The position numbers and the translations under genes were made by a program. Below, in pieces: positions 8,411 to 17,273 of a stretch of DNA of 64,000 nucleotides. This DNA comes from Acidimicrobiales bacterium (lineage in GTDB: Bacteria > Actinomycetota > Acidimicrobiia > Acidimicrobiales > Aldehydirespiratoraceae). The stretch covers positions 984,369-1,048,368 of the forward strand of contig JAWPML010000001.1 in NCBI GenBank assembly GCA_033344915.1, in the 5' to 3' direction. Position 1 is the stretch's first letter, and the number at the start of each line of letters is the position of its first letter. The notes beneath the pieces were generated by a model. The model made no database searches. It was not told the DNA's origin and saw only the letters and a list, made by a program, of their open reading frames with translations.

Positions 8411-9094
8411 TCAGTCGACCCACCCGGTCTGGTAGCGCATTCCCTTGCGGGTCAGGGTGCCGTCCTGGCACAGCAGGTATTGCGTCGGTGCGTTCGGGAT
8501 CTTCTCGAAGGCGACCATGCCCTGATGGAAGGTCACGCTCGTCGTGGAGCGGGTGAAGTCGCCGGCCTCGATGTCGGGGGTGAAATCGGCGTTGAGTTCG
8601 TCGACCTTGCCCTTCGCGTACTCGATGAAGGTCCCGGGTTCGCCGACGCCGCCGGCGAACTCGTCCCAGTAGCTGGTGCAGGTGTCCTCGACGATGTAGA
8701 CGCCGTTGTCGTTGAGCAGCGGGTACAGCACCTCGAACGAGGTGATCTGCTGGTGCATCTCGTGCCCGCCGTCGTCGATCACGATGTCGAACGGGCCCGA
8801 TTCCTCCACCATGCGGCGCAGGAACTCGGGGTCGGCCTGGTCGCCGATGTGCACCGTGAAGTCCGGCGCGCTCGCCCTCGCCATCGGGGAGATGTCGGCG
8901 CCGACGATCGTCGCGTCGGGGCCGAGGTAGCGCTGCCAGATCTCGAGTGAGCCACCGGCGAGGACGCCGATCTCGAGCATGCGGGCGGCCGAGCCCTGGA
9001 ACCGGCGCAGATGGTGGTGCTGGGCCGCCGGGAACGAATCGAGCTTCACGCATCCGCGGCCGCTCTGTGACTCCCACGTCTCCCACAGGTCCAT
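8411..9094 (-). CDS. SAM-dependent methyltransferase (CmcI-like class I fold)
   Basis: A 227-residue methyltransferase. The SAM motif I region is MLEIGVLAGGSLEIWQRYLG, an acidic residue ends strand 2 (IVGADISP), motif II is FDIVIDDGGHEMHQQI, and LNDNGVYIVEDTCTSYW follows. The DDGGH pattern is typical of CmcI-like and sugar O-methyltransferases. The substrate is unknown; a sugar or secondary-metabolite role is possible, but the gene is far from the polysaccharide locus. TATCGT lies 7 bases before the ATG, suggesting a leaderless transcript. It converges on the M24 gene with a 16-base gap. Confidence 0.8.
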   Translation of the reverse strand: MDLWETWESQSGRGCVKLDSFPAAQHHHLRRFQGSAARMLEIGVLAGGSLEIWQRYLGPDATIVGADISPMARASAPDFTVHIGDQADPEFLRRMVEESGPFDIVIDDGGHEMHQQITSFEVLYPLLNDNGVYIVEDTCTSYWDEFAGGVGEPGTFIEYAKGKVDELNADFTPDIEAGDFTRSTTSVTFHQGMVAFEKIPNAPTQYLLCQDGTLTRKGMRYQTGWVD

Positions 9095-9153
9095 TCGGGT
9101 GACGATACCGCCCGGCCTGAGGGCCGAACAGGGCCAAACGATACGTTGGCGCC

Positions 9154-10014
9154 GTGATCCGAATCGACGGTGCGACCGTTCTGCTCCAGTGGGCGGCCGG
9201 AGGCTGGCTGTTCCTCTGGGTCACGACCCGCCGTCGCGAGGTCGGGCTCGGCTACGGATGGCTCCAGCGGGCCACGTTCCTCGCCCTGGGGGCCGGGTCA
9301 CTGGTCGCCGGGTTCGTCGCCGGGGCGACCTGGACCCGCGAGATCGCCACGATCGTGTTCGTGATCGCCGGGGTGGTGACCCTCGTCGTCTCCGTACTGC
9401 GCCGGCGCGCCGGGGTGGCGGGCCAGCGGGAGGTGGTCGAACGCCGGAGCGAACGGGTCGCGGCGATGACCGGCATCGATCGGGAGGAGCAGCGCTTCGA
9501 CAAGGACGCGCCGGAGTTCCCGCCCGAGCTCGACCTCGTCACGGCGGTCATCGGTCTCGTCGCCGTGCTGTTCGGCGCCATCGCGGCCGGCGATCCGGTG
9601 CTGCTGTCGATCTTCCGGGGCCTCACCAGTGCGCTCTTCCTCGGCGCGGTCACCGACGCGATGCTCCTCGGCCACTGGTATCTGGTGCAGCCGGGTCTCG
9701 CCCGGGCCCCCATCCACGAGCTCGTGCGCTGGACCGGGATTCTCTGGGTGCCCGAGACGATCGCCATGCTGATTCCGACCGGCATGGTGTCCGTCTTCAA
9801 TGGCACCATCGACGATGCCTACAACGGCCTTCTCGGCTGGTTCTGGGTGGCCTGTGTCGTCACCACCATCGGCCTCGTCTTCGTCACCCGCGCGGCCTTG
9901 CGGGAGCGCGAGTACAGCGCGGTCATGGCCGCGACCGGGCTGATGTACCTCGCGATCCTCACCGCGTTCGGGCAGGACCTCGTCGCCCGCATCCTGCTCG
10001 ACACCGATCTGTGA
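9154..10014 (+). CDS. Multi-pass membrane protein, unknown function
   Basis: 286 residues with about eight predicted transmembrane helices: two or three before residue 90, a charged cytoplasmic segment (about 90-125, RREEQRFDKDAPE-like), and the rest after. No catalytic motif is recognised. Such proteins are conserved in actinobacteria without known function. GTG start with TACGTT six bases upstream (9142-9147), a leaderless arrangement. It is divergent from the methyltransferase gene. Confidence 0.75.
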   Translation: MIRIDGATVLLQWAAGGWLFLWVTTRRREVGLGYGWLQRATFLALGAGSLVAGFVAGATWTREIATIVFVIAGVVTLVVSVLRRRAGVAGQREVVERRSERVAAMTGIDREEQRFDKDAPEFPPELDLVTAVIGLVAVLFGAIAAGDPVLLSIFRGLTSALFLGAVTDAMLLGHWYLVQPGLARAPIHELVRWTGILWVPETIAMLIPTGMVSVFNGTIDDAYNGLLGWFWVACVVTTIGLVFVTRAALREREYSAVMAATGLMYLAILTAFGQDLVARILLDTDL

Positions 10015-10054
10015 CGACGGCGATCCCGGAAGCGCCTCGGCGAGCGACCTCGTC

Positions 10055-10100
10055 GTCAGTTTTGCTTGACGCGGGGGACGACGTGTCAACCAAAACTGAC
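10055..10100. repeat. Long inverted repeat upstream of the DinB-like gene
   Basis: GTCAGTTTTGCTTGAC (10055-10070) and GTCAACCAAAACTGAC (10085-10100) are inverted copies with one mismatch, separated by 14 bases. The symmetry continues outward (CCTCG against CGAGG) across a 3-base bulge. The AT-rich arms stand out in this GC-rich sequence. It may be an operator or a terminator for the preceding membrane-protein gene. Confidence 0.6.
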
Positions 10101-10142
10101 GAGGCGGTCGACCTCATCGGCGATCGACCGGTCAAACAGTTG

Positions 10143-10167
10143 TTCGGTTGAAAAACCGTACCGAACG
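10143..10167. promoter_or_regulatory. Second nested palindrome before the DinB-like gene
   Basis: GTTCGGT (10143-10149) and ACCGAAC (10161-10167) are perfect inverted copies. Inside, CGGTT-GAAA-AACCG forms an alternative hairpin with a GNRA-type loop. It lies about 40 bases before the start at 10204 and could be an operator or a leader hairpin. Confidence 0.4.
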
Positions 10168-10203
10168 CGCGAGACTGTGATCTCGTCGACCAGGAGAACC
10201 CCG

Positions 10204-10764
10204 ATGGAAGTGCAAGACGCCCTCACCGAGACCGTCTCGATCATGGACGGCCTCGTCGCCGGCCTCACCCCCGAGCACCGCGAGATGACCACGCCGTGCA
10301 AGAAGTTCACGGTCCACGACCTGATGAACCACACCGTGAACACGTGCAAGTTCGTGGGCGCGATCGTGTCGGGTCAGCCCGAGAAGATCCCGGCCGACGG
10401 CACCGATCATCTGGCCGAGGGCCCGGTGAAGGGATGGCACGACGGCAAGGCCGCGCTCCAGGCGGCGGCGACGGCGGAGAACCTCGGGCTCGTCCGGGAG
10501 ACGCCGTTCGGCGAGGTGCCGGGCGCCGTCCCGATGTCGGTCGCGGTGTCCGACGTGCTCGTCCACGCCTGGGATCTCGCCCGGGCCACGGGGCAACCGA
10601 TCACGGCGAGCGATGATCTCGCCGGCTTCGCCCAGGGCACCTGGGAGATGGTGATCCAGCCCGAGGCCCGCAACGGCGACGCCTTCGACGAGGTGCAGCC
10701 CTACCCGGAGGACGCGACGGCGCTCGACCGGGTCGCTGCTTTCACCGGACGGAGTGTGTCCTAA
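10204..10764 (+). CDS. TIGR03086-type DinB-like (mycothiol maleylpyruvate isomerase family) protein
   Basis: 186 residues resembling the actinobacterial TIGR03086/MDMPI N-terminal family, a four-helix DinB-like fold with a metal-binding histidine set. Visible signs are the N-terminal helix with TPCKKFTVHDLMNHTV, where His is the expected ligand, and SDVLVHAWDLARATGQ near residue 120, the family signature with the second histidine. Members are thought to be thiol-dependent metalloenzymes; the substrate here is unknown. AGGAG stands 9 bases before the ATG. Two palindromes upstream suggest specific regulation. The TAA stop forms part of the -10 box of the Ku gene. Confidence 0.8.
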   Translation: MEVQDALTETVSIMDGLVAGLTPEHREMTTPCKKFTVHDLMNHTVNTCKFVGAIVSGQPEKIPADGTDHLAEGPVKGWHDGKAALQAAATAENLGLVRETPFGEVPGAVPMSVAVSDVLVHAWDLARATGQPITASDDLAGFAQGTWEMVIQPEARNGDAFDEVQPYPEDATALDRVAAFTGRSVS

Positions 10765-10774
10765 GCTCTGGGTC

Positions 10775-11665
10775 ATGCCACGCGCGATATGGAGCGGATC
10801 GATCAGCTTCGGCCTGGTCAACATCCCCGTGAAGTTGTACAGCGCCGTCTCCCGCAAGACGGTGCGGTTCAACCAGATCGACTCGTCCACGGGATCTCGG
10901 GTCAAGCAGAAGCGCGTCTCCGCGGCCGACGGTGAGGAAGTGCCCTACGAGCGCATCGTGAAGGGCTACGAGCTCCCGAGCGGCGAGTACGTGATGATCT
11001 CCGACGAGGAGATGGCCGCGCTCGATCCGGACGCCGTGCGCACGATCGACATCGACGAGTTCGTGGATCTGGCCGACATCGACCCGATCTTCTACGACAA
11101 CGCCTACCACCTGGTGCCCGACGAGCAGACGGCGAAGCCCTACAAGCTGCTGGCCAACGCGATGGAGGAGGCCGGCAAGGTCGGGATCTGCCACTTCGTG
11201 ATGCGGTCCAAGCAATACCTGGCCGCCGTACGGCCCGTCGACGGTCGGCTCGTCCTGTCGACGATGGTGTTCCACGACGAGATCGTCGACCACACCGAGA
11301 TCGGCGGCTTCGACTTCCTCGAGGACGTCGAGATCGACGAGAAGGAACAGGCGATGGCCGAGCAGCTGATCGCCACGCTCGACGCGACGTTCGACCCGTC
11401 GCGCCACAAGGACACCTATCGCGAGGCGGTGCTGGAGCTCATCGATCGCAAGGCGGCAGGGGAGAGCGGCGACGACCTGGTGCCCGCCCCGGCCCCGTCG
11501 TCGAACAAGGTGATCGACCTCATGGCGGCGCTCGAGGCGTCCGTCAAGGAAGCCAAGAAGGCCCGCGGGCGTCATCCGGCATCGAAGAAGGCGACGAAGA
11601 AGAAGGCCAAGAAGAGCACGAAGAAGGCGGCGAAGAAGGCCGCACGGGTCCGCAAGTCGGCCTGA
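10775..11665 (+). CDS. ku: Ku DNA end-binding protein for non-homologous end joining
   Basis: 296-residue bacterial Ku, which forms a homodimeric ring on DNA double-strand ends and recruits LigD. The N-terminal RAIWSGSISFGLVNIPVKLYSA is the family hallmark, followed by the Ku core to about residue 250. A lysine/alanine-rich tail (about 265-296, repeated KKA) resembles the DNA-bridging tails of actinobacterial Ku. The ATG at 10775 is chosen because TAAGCT lies 7 bases upstream and the protein then starts MPRAIWSG, as usual. The LigD polymerase gene follows after 7 bases. Confidence 0.95.
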   Translation: MPRAIWSGSISFGLVNIPVKLYSAVSRKTVRFNQIDSSTGSRVKQKRVSAADGEEVPYERIVKGYELPSGEYVMISDEEMAALDPDAVRTIDIDEFVDLADIDPIFYDNAYHLVPDEQTAKPYKLLANAMEEAGKVGICHFVMRSKQYLAAVRPVDGRLVLSTMVFHDEIVDHTEIGGFDFLEDVEIDEKEQAMAEQLIATLDATFDPSRHKDTYREAVLELIDRKAAGESGDDLVPAPAPSSNKVIDLMAALEASVKEAKKARGRHPASKKATKKKAKKSTKKAAKKAARVRKSA

Positions 11666-11672
11666 GCGGGCG

Positions 11673-12581
11673 ATGGCCGAGTCCGAACGGGTCCATGTCG
11701 AGGTCGACGGCCACAAGCTGGCCGTCAGCAACCTCGAGAAGGTGCTGTACCCCCTGGTCTCGTTCACGAAAGCCCAGGTCATCGACTACTACGTGCGGAT
11801 TGCGCCGTACATGCTGCCCCACATCGAGGACCGGGGGATCACCCTGCGGCGGTGGCCCGACGGGGTGACGGAGAGCTCGTTCTTCGAGAAGCGGTGTCCG
11901 TCGCACCGACCCGGGTGGGTGGGCACCTGCCTCGGCCCCGGCGACCGTCGGGGGGGCATCGAGTACTGCCGCCTCGACTCGATCGCGGCGCTCGCGTGGA
12001 CCGCGAACCTCGCCGCGCTCGAGATCCATTCGCCCATGGCCCGCTGCGGCCAGATCGACTCGCCGTCGATGCTCGTGTTCGACCTCGACCCGGGCGAACC
12101 GGCGACGATCATCGAGTGTTGTCAGATCGCGCTCGAGATCCAGGACGTGCTCGAAACGGTCGGTCTCCGGTCGTTCGGGAAGACCTCGGGCTCCAAGGGG
12201 ATGCAGCTCTACGTGCCGCTCAACACGCCCCACGAGCACGAGCACGCGTCGGACTTCGCCCTGGCCGTCGCCCAGCTCCTGGAGAAGAAGCTGCCGAAAC
12301 AGGTGCTGTCGAACATGACGAAGAAGCTCCGCAAGGGGAAGATCTTCATCGACTGGAGCCAGAACTCCCGCCACAAGACCACGATCGCCCCGTACTCGAT
12401 GCGGGCCAAGGACCGTCCGACGGTGTCCACGCCGATCACCTGGGACGAGGTGGCCGACGGCGCCGACGGCGAACACCTGTCCTTCGAGGTCGCCGACGTG
12501 CTCGACCGCGTCGACGAGTTCGGTGACCTCTTCGCCGACACCCTCACCCTCGAACAGGAACTGCCCGTCGGCGGCTCCTGA
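11673..12581 (+). CDS. ligD: Stand-alone LigD-type primase-polymerase domain
   Basis: 302 residues matching the polymerase (AEP primase-like) domain of LigD, which adds nucleotides at broken ends during NHEJ. Motifs are KVLYP and RRWPDGV near the start, the metal-binding DxD in LVFDLDPG (about 131-137), SGSKGMQLYVPL (about 172-183) and FIDWSQN (about 223-229). Neither ligase nor phosphoesterase domains follow, so this organism has the split form and the ligase must be encoded elsewhere. It sits directly downstream of ku and is presumably co-transcribed. Confidence 0.92.
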   Translation: MAESERVHVEVDGHKLAVSNLEKVLYPLVSFTKAQVIDYYVRIAPYMLPHIEDRGITLRRWPDGVTESSFFEKRCPSHRPGWVGTCLGPGDRRGGIEYCRLDSIAALAWTANLAALEIHSPMARCGQIDSPSMLVFDLDPGEPATIIECCQIALEIQDVLETVGLRSFGKTSGSKGMQLYVPLNTPHEHEHASDFALAVAQLLEKKLPKQVLSNMTKKLRKGKIFIDWSQNSRHKTTIAPYSMRAKDRPTVSTPITWDEVADGADGEHLSFEVADVLDRVDEFGDLFADTLTLEQELPVGGS

Positions 12582-12621
12582 GATGAGACGCCGGGGTCAG
12601 AGTCCCGTCCCTTCTCGACGG

Positions 12622-12646
12622 CCGCAGCTGCCGCGCCCGGCTGCGG
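12622..12646 (+). terminator. Hairpin after the ku-ligD pair
   Basis: CCGCAGC (12622-12628) and GCTGCGG (12640-12646) pair perfectly around an 11-base loop, 40 bases after the LigD stop. No U-tract follows, as usual in high-GC actinobacteria. Confidence 0.45.
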
Positions 12647-12672
12647 ATGTCGCCCGCTGGTAGGTTCGTGGC

Positions 12673-12915
12673 ATGCGGTCGATCCTCGCCTCCATCCGTG
12701 GGTTCATCCGGGCCTTTCGGGCCGGCGAAGGCCTCGAACACACGCGTCGTGATCGTTCGAAGGACGACGCCCTCGCCCGCACGCTGAGGGACTCGTCGCA
12801 CGCCGCGCCGTGGGGCGGTTTCGGGGCCTCCTACCACACCAGCGCCCAGACGATCGCCGAGAGCGGTGCTGATGCGTACGCCAAGTCGTTCGAGAAGCGG
12901 GAGCGGTCCCGCTGA
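12673..12915 (+). CDS. Small hypothetical protein
   Basis: 80 residues, hydrophilic, with a basic amphipathic start (IRGFIRAFRAG) and a C-terminal half rich in small and polar residues (GASYHTSAQ). No family recognised. TAGGTT six bases before the ATG gives a leaderless promoter arrangement, which supports expression. Its TGA shares a base with the ATG of the next small ORF. Confidence 0.6.
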   Translation: MRSILASIRGFIRAFRAGEGLEHTRRDRSKDDALARTLRDSSHAAPWGGFGASYHTSAQTIAESGADAYAKSFEKRERSR

Positions 12916-13055
12916 TGCGGCGCTTCTTCCGGCGGATGCGCCGCGCGTTCTCGAAGTGGTACGGCAGTGCGGCGCCGGGCTCGGCCGGTCCGGCGAACGC
13001 GGCCCGCGCCGAAGCCGACCATGCGGTCCACAGCAGCCACTATTGGACGGGGTAG
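12915..13055 (+). CDS. Very small basic protein, coupled to the preceding ORF
   Basis: 46 residues. The ATG overlaps the preceding stop (TGATG), so translation would be coupled. The N-terminus is strongly basic and aromatic (MRRFFRRMRRAFSKWYG), and the rest is alanine-rich and ends HYWTG. The basic-aromatic start echoes the first ORF's IRGFIRAFR, so the two may be related membrane- or nucleic-acid-associated peptides. Function unknown. Confidence 0.5.
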   Translation: MRRFFRRMRRAFSKWYGSAAPGSAGPANAARAEADHAVHSSHYWTG

Positions 13056-13082
13056 TAGCCGGCGCGGGTTTCGCTGGCTGAT

Positions 13083-13102
13083 GCAGCGGCCGGGCCCGCT
13101 GC
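13083..13102. terminator. Bidirectional hairpin between convergent genes
   Basis: GCAGCGG (13083-13089) pairs with CCGCTGC (13096-13102) around CCGGGC. It lies between the small ORFs on the plus strand and the end of the ABC importer operon on the minus strand. Confidence 0.55.
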
Positions 13103-13103
13103 G

Positions 13104-14128
<1,025 letters not shown>

Positions 14129-14132
<4 letters not shown>

Positions 14133-15172
14133 GACGACACCTCGCTCGCCGCGGGGACGGGTTGGTGCAGCCAGCACCGAACGGCGTGGTCCGGGGTCGG
14201 CAGTGCCAGTTCCGGGTCGACTTGGGTGCAGATATCCAGTCCGGCCTCGATGCGGGCATCGCAGCGGCCGGCGAACCGACACCCGGGCTGCAGATCGATC
14301 AAGGGCGGCACGGTGCCCCGGATCGTCGTCAGCTCGGCCTGGTTGCGGCCGAGCACCGGGATCGAGCCGATCAGGCCCTGGGTGTAGGGGTGCTGCGGAT
14401 CGGCGAAGAGCTGGGCGACGTCGGTCTCCTCGACGATCTGGCCGGCATACATCACTGCCACGCGGTCGGCCATCTCCGCGATGACTCCGAGGTCGTGGGT
14501 GATGAGCATCACCGCGGTGCCGAAGTCGCGCTGCAAGCCCCGCATCAGATCGAGGATCTGGGCCTGGATGGTGACGTCGAGCGCGGTGGTGGGCTCGTCG
14601 GCGATGAGCAGCGCCGGCTCGAGCGCGAGCGCCATGGCGATCATGACCCGTTGGGCCATGCCGCCGGAGAGTTCGTGGGGGTAGGCGTCGGCCCGCTTCT
14701 CCGGGTCCGGGATCCCGACCGTGGTGAGGGCCTCGATCGCCAGCTTCGCCGCGTCCTTCTTCGAGGTGCCGCGGTGGATGCGGTAGACCTCGGCGATCTG
14801 GTCGCCGGCCCGTTGCACCGGATTGAGCGACGACTGGGGCTGCTGGAAGATCATCGAGACCTCGGCCCCGCGGATCCGTTCGAGCTCCCGGCGAGACATC
14901 TCGCGCAGGTTCCGACCCTCGAAGAAGACCTGGCCGGACTCGATCACGCCCGGTTTCGGAACGAGTCCCATCACCGAGAGCGAGGTGACCGACTTGCCGC
15001 AGCCGGATTCGCCGACGATGCCCAGCACCTCGCCCCGCCGGATCGAGAAGCTCACGCCGTCGACCGCGTGGGCCACCCCGTCGCGGGTGTGGAAGTAGGT
15101 GCGCAGGTCGTCGACGACCAGGACGGCATCCTCGGCGGCCCGTGCGGCCTCGGTCGGTGCGGTGTCGGTCAT
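14129..15172 (-). CDS. dppD: Peptide/nickel ABC importer ATPase 1 (DppD/OppD)
   Basis: 347-residue ATPase partner of DppF. Walker A is [14 protein letters not shown], the Q-loop [13 protein letters not shown], the signature [10 protein letters not shown], Walker [13 protein letters not shown]. The C-terminal oligopeptide-family extension has cysteines in [15 protein letters not shown]. The start overlaps the dppC stop by four bases. Ligand specificity cannot be read from the ATPase. Confidence 0.92.
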
Positions 15173-16110
15173 TCGTTGAGTGACGGGTCGAGGGCGTCGC
15201 GCAGGCCATCACCGAGGAGGTTGAAGCCGAGCACGGTGATCATGATGGCGATGCCGGGGAAGAACACGAGGTGGGGCGCCGAGAAGATCTGCTGACGTTC
15301 GGCGGCGAGCATGCTTCCCCACTCGGCCGTGGGCGGCTGGGCGCCGAGGCCGAGGAAGCCGAAGGCTGCAGCGTCGAGGATCGCACTCGCCACGCCGAGG
15401 GTGCCGATCACCACGAGCGGGGTGAGGGTGTTCGGGACGACCCGCGTCATCAGGATGCGCCAGCCGCCGGCCCCGAGGGCCCGCGACGCCGCCACGAACT
15501 CCTCCTCCTTGACCGACAGTACGGACGCGCGCATGACGCGGGCGTACTGGGGGATCGACACGATGGCGATCGCGAGCAGGGTGTTGCGCAGACCCGGACC
15601 GAGGGCGGCGACGATGCCGATGGCGAGCAGCAGGGCCGGGAAGCCGAGGATGACGTCCATCACCCGCATGATGATGTTGTCGACCCAGCGGCCCCAGTAG
15701 CCGGCGATGGCGCCGAGGGTCGAACCGACGGTGAACGCGATCGCGACCGTCGACAGGCCGACCGACAGGCTCAACCGCGAGCCGTAGACGATGCGGCTGA
15801 ACTGGTCCCGGGCGTTGCCGTCGAGCCCCATGATGTGCTCGGGCAGTTCCTCGTCGCAGCCGAAGAGGTGCACACACGGGGGGTCACGGCGGGTCGTGTT
15901 CGGCTCGCCGATGAAGTCCTCGGTCGGGCTGTAGGGCGCGATCAGCGGGGCGAAGATCGCCACGAGGATGATGAACCCGATGATGATGAGCCCGGCGACG
16001 CCGGACTTGCGGCGCAGCAGGCGCGAGAAGGCGCTGCGCCACAGCCCTTTCGAGGGGCCGACGGTGAGGAGCATCTCCTCGATCTCGGGCGGATCCGACG
16101 GCTGCGTCAT
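15169..16110 (-). CDS. dppC: Peptide/nickel ABC importer permease (DppC)
   Basis: 313 residues: an N-terminal membrane helix (about 40-60), a periplasmic-side loop, then five more helices. The cytoplasmic EAA-type coupling motif is [17 protein letters not shown]. The loop after helix 1 contains a CVHLFGC pair (two cysteines that could form an external disulfide), longer than usual. Overlaps dppB by four bases (ATGA). Confidence 0.9.
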   Translation of the reverse strand: MTQPSDPPEIEEMLLTVGPSKGLWRSAFSRLLRRKSGVAGLIIIGFIILVAIFAPLIAPYSPTEDFIGEPNTTRRDPPCVHLFGCDEELPEHIMGLDGNARDQFSRIVYGSRLSLSVGLSTVAIAFTVGSTLGAIAGYWGRWVDNIIMRVMDVILGFPALLLAIGIVAALGPGLRNTLLAIAIVSIPQYARVMRASVLSVKEEEFVAASRALGAGGWRILMTRVVPNTLTPLVVIGTLGVASAILDAAAFGFLGLGAQPPTAEWGSMLAAERQQIFSAPHLVFFPGIAIMITVLGFNLLGDGLRDALDPSLNE

Positions 16111-17174
16111 TCGAGTCTGATCCGGGGGTCGAGGTAGGCGTAGAGGATGTCCACGATCAGGTTGATCACGACATAGAGCGTGGCGATCACGACGACGAAG
16201 CCCTGGATCACCGGGAAGTCACGGGCGGTGATCGCGTCGAAGATCATCGTGCCCGCGCCGGCGAGGCCGAAGATGGTCTCGGTCAGCACCGCGCCGGACA
16301 GCAGGGCGCCGAGCTGGAGACCGATGATCGTGGTGACCGGCAGCAGGGCGTTGCGCAGCCCGTGGCGGATGACGACGCGGCGCTCACGCGATCCCTTGGC
16401 CCGGGCGGTGCGGACATAGTCCTTCCCCATCACCTCGAGCAGGCTGGAGCGGGTGATCCGGGCGATGACCGCCATCGGGATCGTGGAGAGGGCGAAGGCG
16501 GGGAGGATCAGGTGCTTGAGCGCGTCGCGCAGCACCTCCCAGTCGCCGGTGATGATCGAGTTGAAGATGAAGTGGTTCGAGATGAACTCGACGGTCAGGA
16601 ACGGGAACGAGCCCTCCTTGAAGTCCCAGCCCCACTTCTCGAAGAAGGGCTCGGACGAGAGGCCCGCCGTGAGGCGGCCGGAGGGAGGCAGCCACCCGAG
16701 GGTGGCCGCGAAGAGCCAGATGAGCATCAACCCCAACCAGAAAACGGGCATGGAGACGCCCACGTTGGCGACGACCATGGTGCCCACGTCGACGGCGCTG
16801 TTGTGGCGCATCGCCGAGATGACGCCGAGGGTCACGCCGACCACGACGGCGATGATGAGCGCGGCGGTGGCGAGCTCGATGGTCATCGGCAGCCGCTCGA
16901 CGAGCATCTGCGACACCGGCCGCGAGAAGCGGATCGAGTCGCCGAGGTCGCCGGTGGCGATGTCGCGCATGTAGATGCCGAGCTGGACCGGCAACGGCTC
17001 GTCGAGGCCCTTGTTGCGGGCGAATCGTTCGCACGCTTCCTCGGTGGCCTTCTCGCCGAGGATGGATCGACAGGGGTCGCCCGGAATCGCCCGGGCGAGG
17101 AAGAACGTGACGAGGAGGATGCCGAAGATCACCGGGATCGCCAGCAGCAGTCGTCGAACGATGAACCTGAGCAC
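16107..17174 (-). CDS. dppB: Peptide/nickel ABC importer permease (DppB)
   Basis: 355-residue inner-membrane permease: N-terminal helix (RRLLLAIPVIFGILLVTFFLA), external domain with GDLGDSI, and five C-terminal helices. The EAA-type coupling segment is KDYVRTARAKGSRERRVVIRHG. An external insertion of about 55 residues around LTAGLSSEPFFEKWGWDF is longer than in E. coli DppB. A hairpin separates it from the upstream binding-protein gene, which may limit its expression. Confidence 0.9.
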   Translation of the reverse strand: MLRFIVRRLLLAIPVIFGILLVTFFLARAIPGDPCRSILGEKATEEACERFARNKGLDEPLPVQLGIYMRDIATGDLGDSIRFSRPVSQMLVERLPMTIELATAALIIAVVVGVTLGVISAMRHNSAVDVGTMVVANVGVSMPVFWLGLMLIWLFAATLGWLPPSGRLTAGLSSEPFFEKWGWDFKEGSFPFLTVEFISNHFIFNSIITGDWEVLRDALKHLILPAFALSTIPMAVIARITRSSLLEVMGKDYVRTARAKGSRERRVVIRHGLRNALLPVTTIIGLQLGALLSGAVLTETIFGLAGAGTMIFDAITARDFPVIQGFVVVIATLYVVINLIVDILYAYLDPRIRLE

Positions 17175-17220
17175 GGTGTCCTCCCCCCTCGGTCAGTATC
17201 GCGAATGGCCAGTGTCGCAA

Positions 17221-17250
17221 ACGGGGAGGGCCCGTGTGGACCCTCCCCGT
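17221..17250 (-). terminator. Intra-operon attenuator hairpin
   Basis: ACGGGGAGGG (17221-17230) and CCCTCCCCGT (17241-17250) form a perfect 10-bp stem with a 10-base loop, directly after the binding-protein stop; on the minus strand TTTGCG follows the stem. In ABC import operons such hairpins let the binding protein be made in excess over the permeases. That role here is inferred. Confidence 0.6.
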
Positions 17251-17273
17251 GTGCACTCGGTACTGCTACCGGA

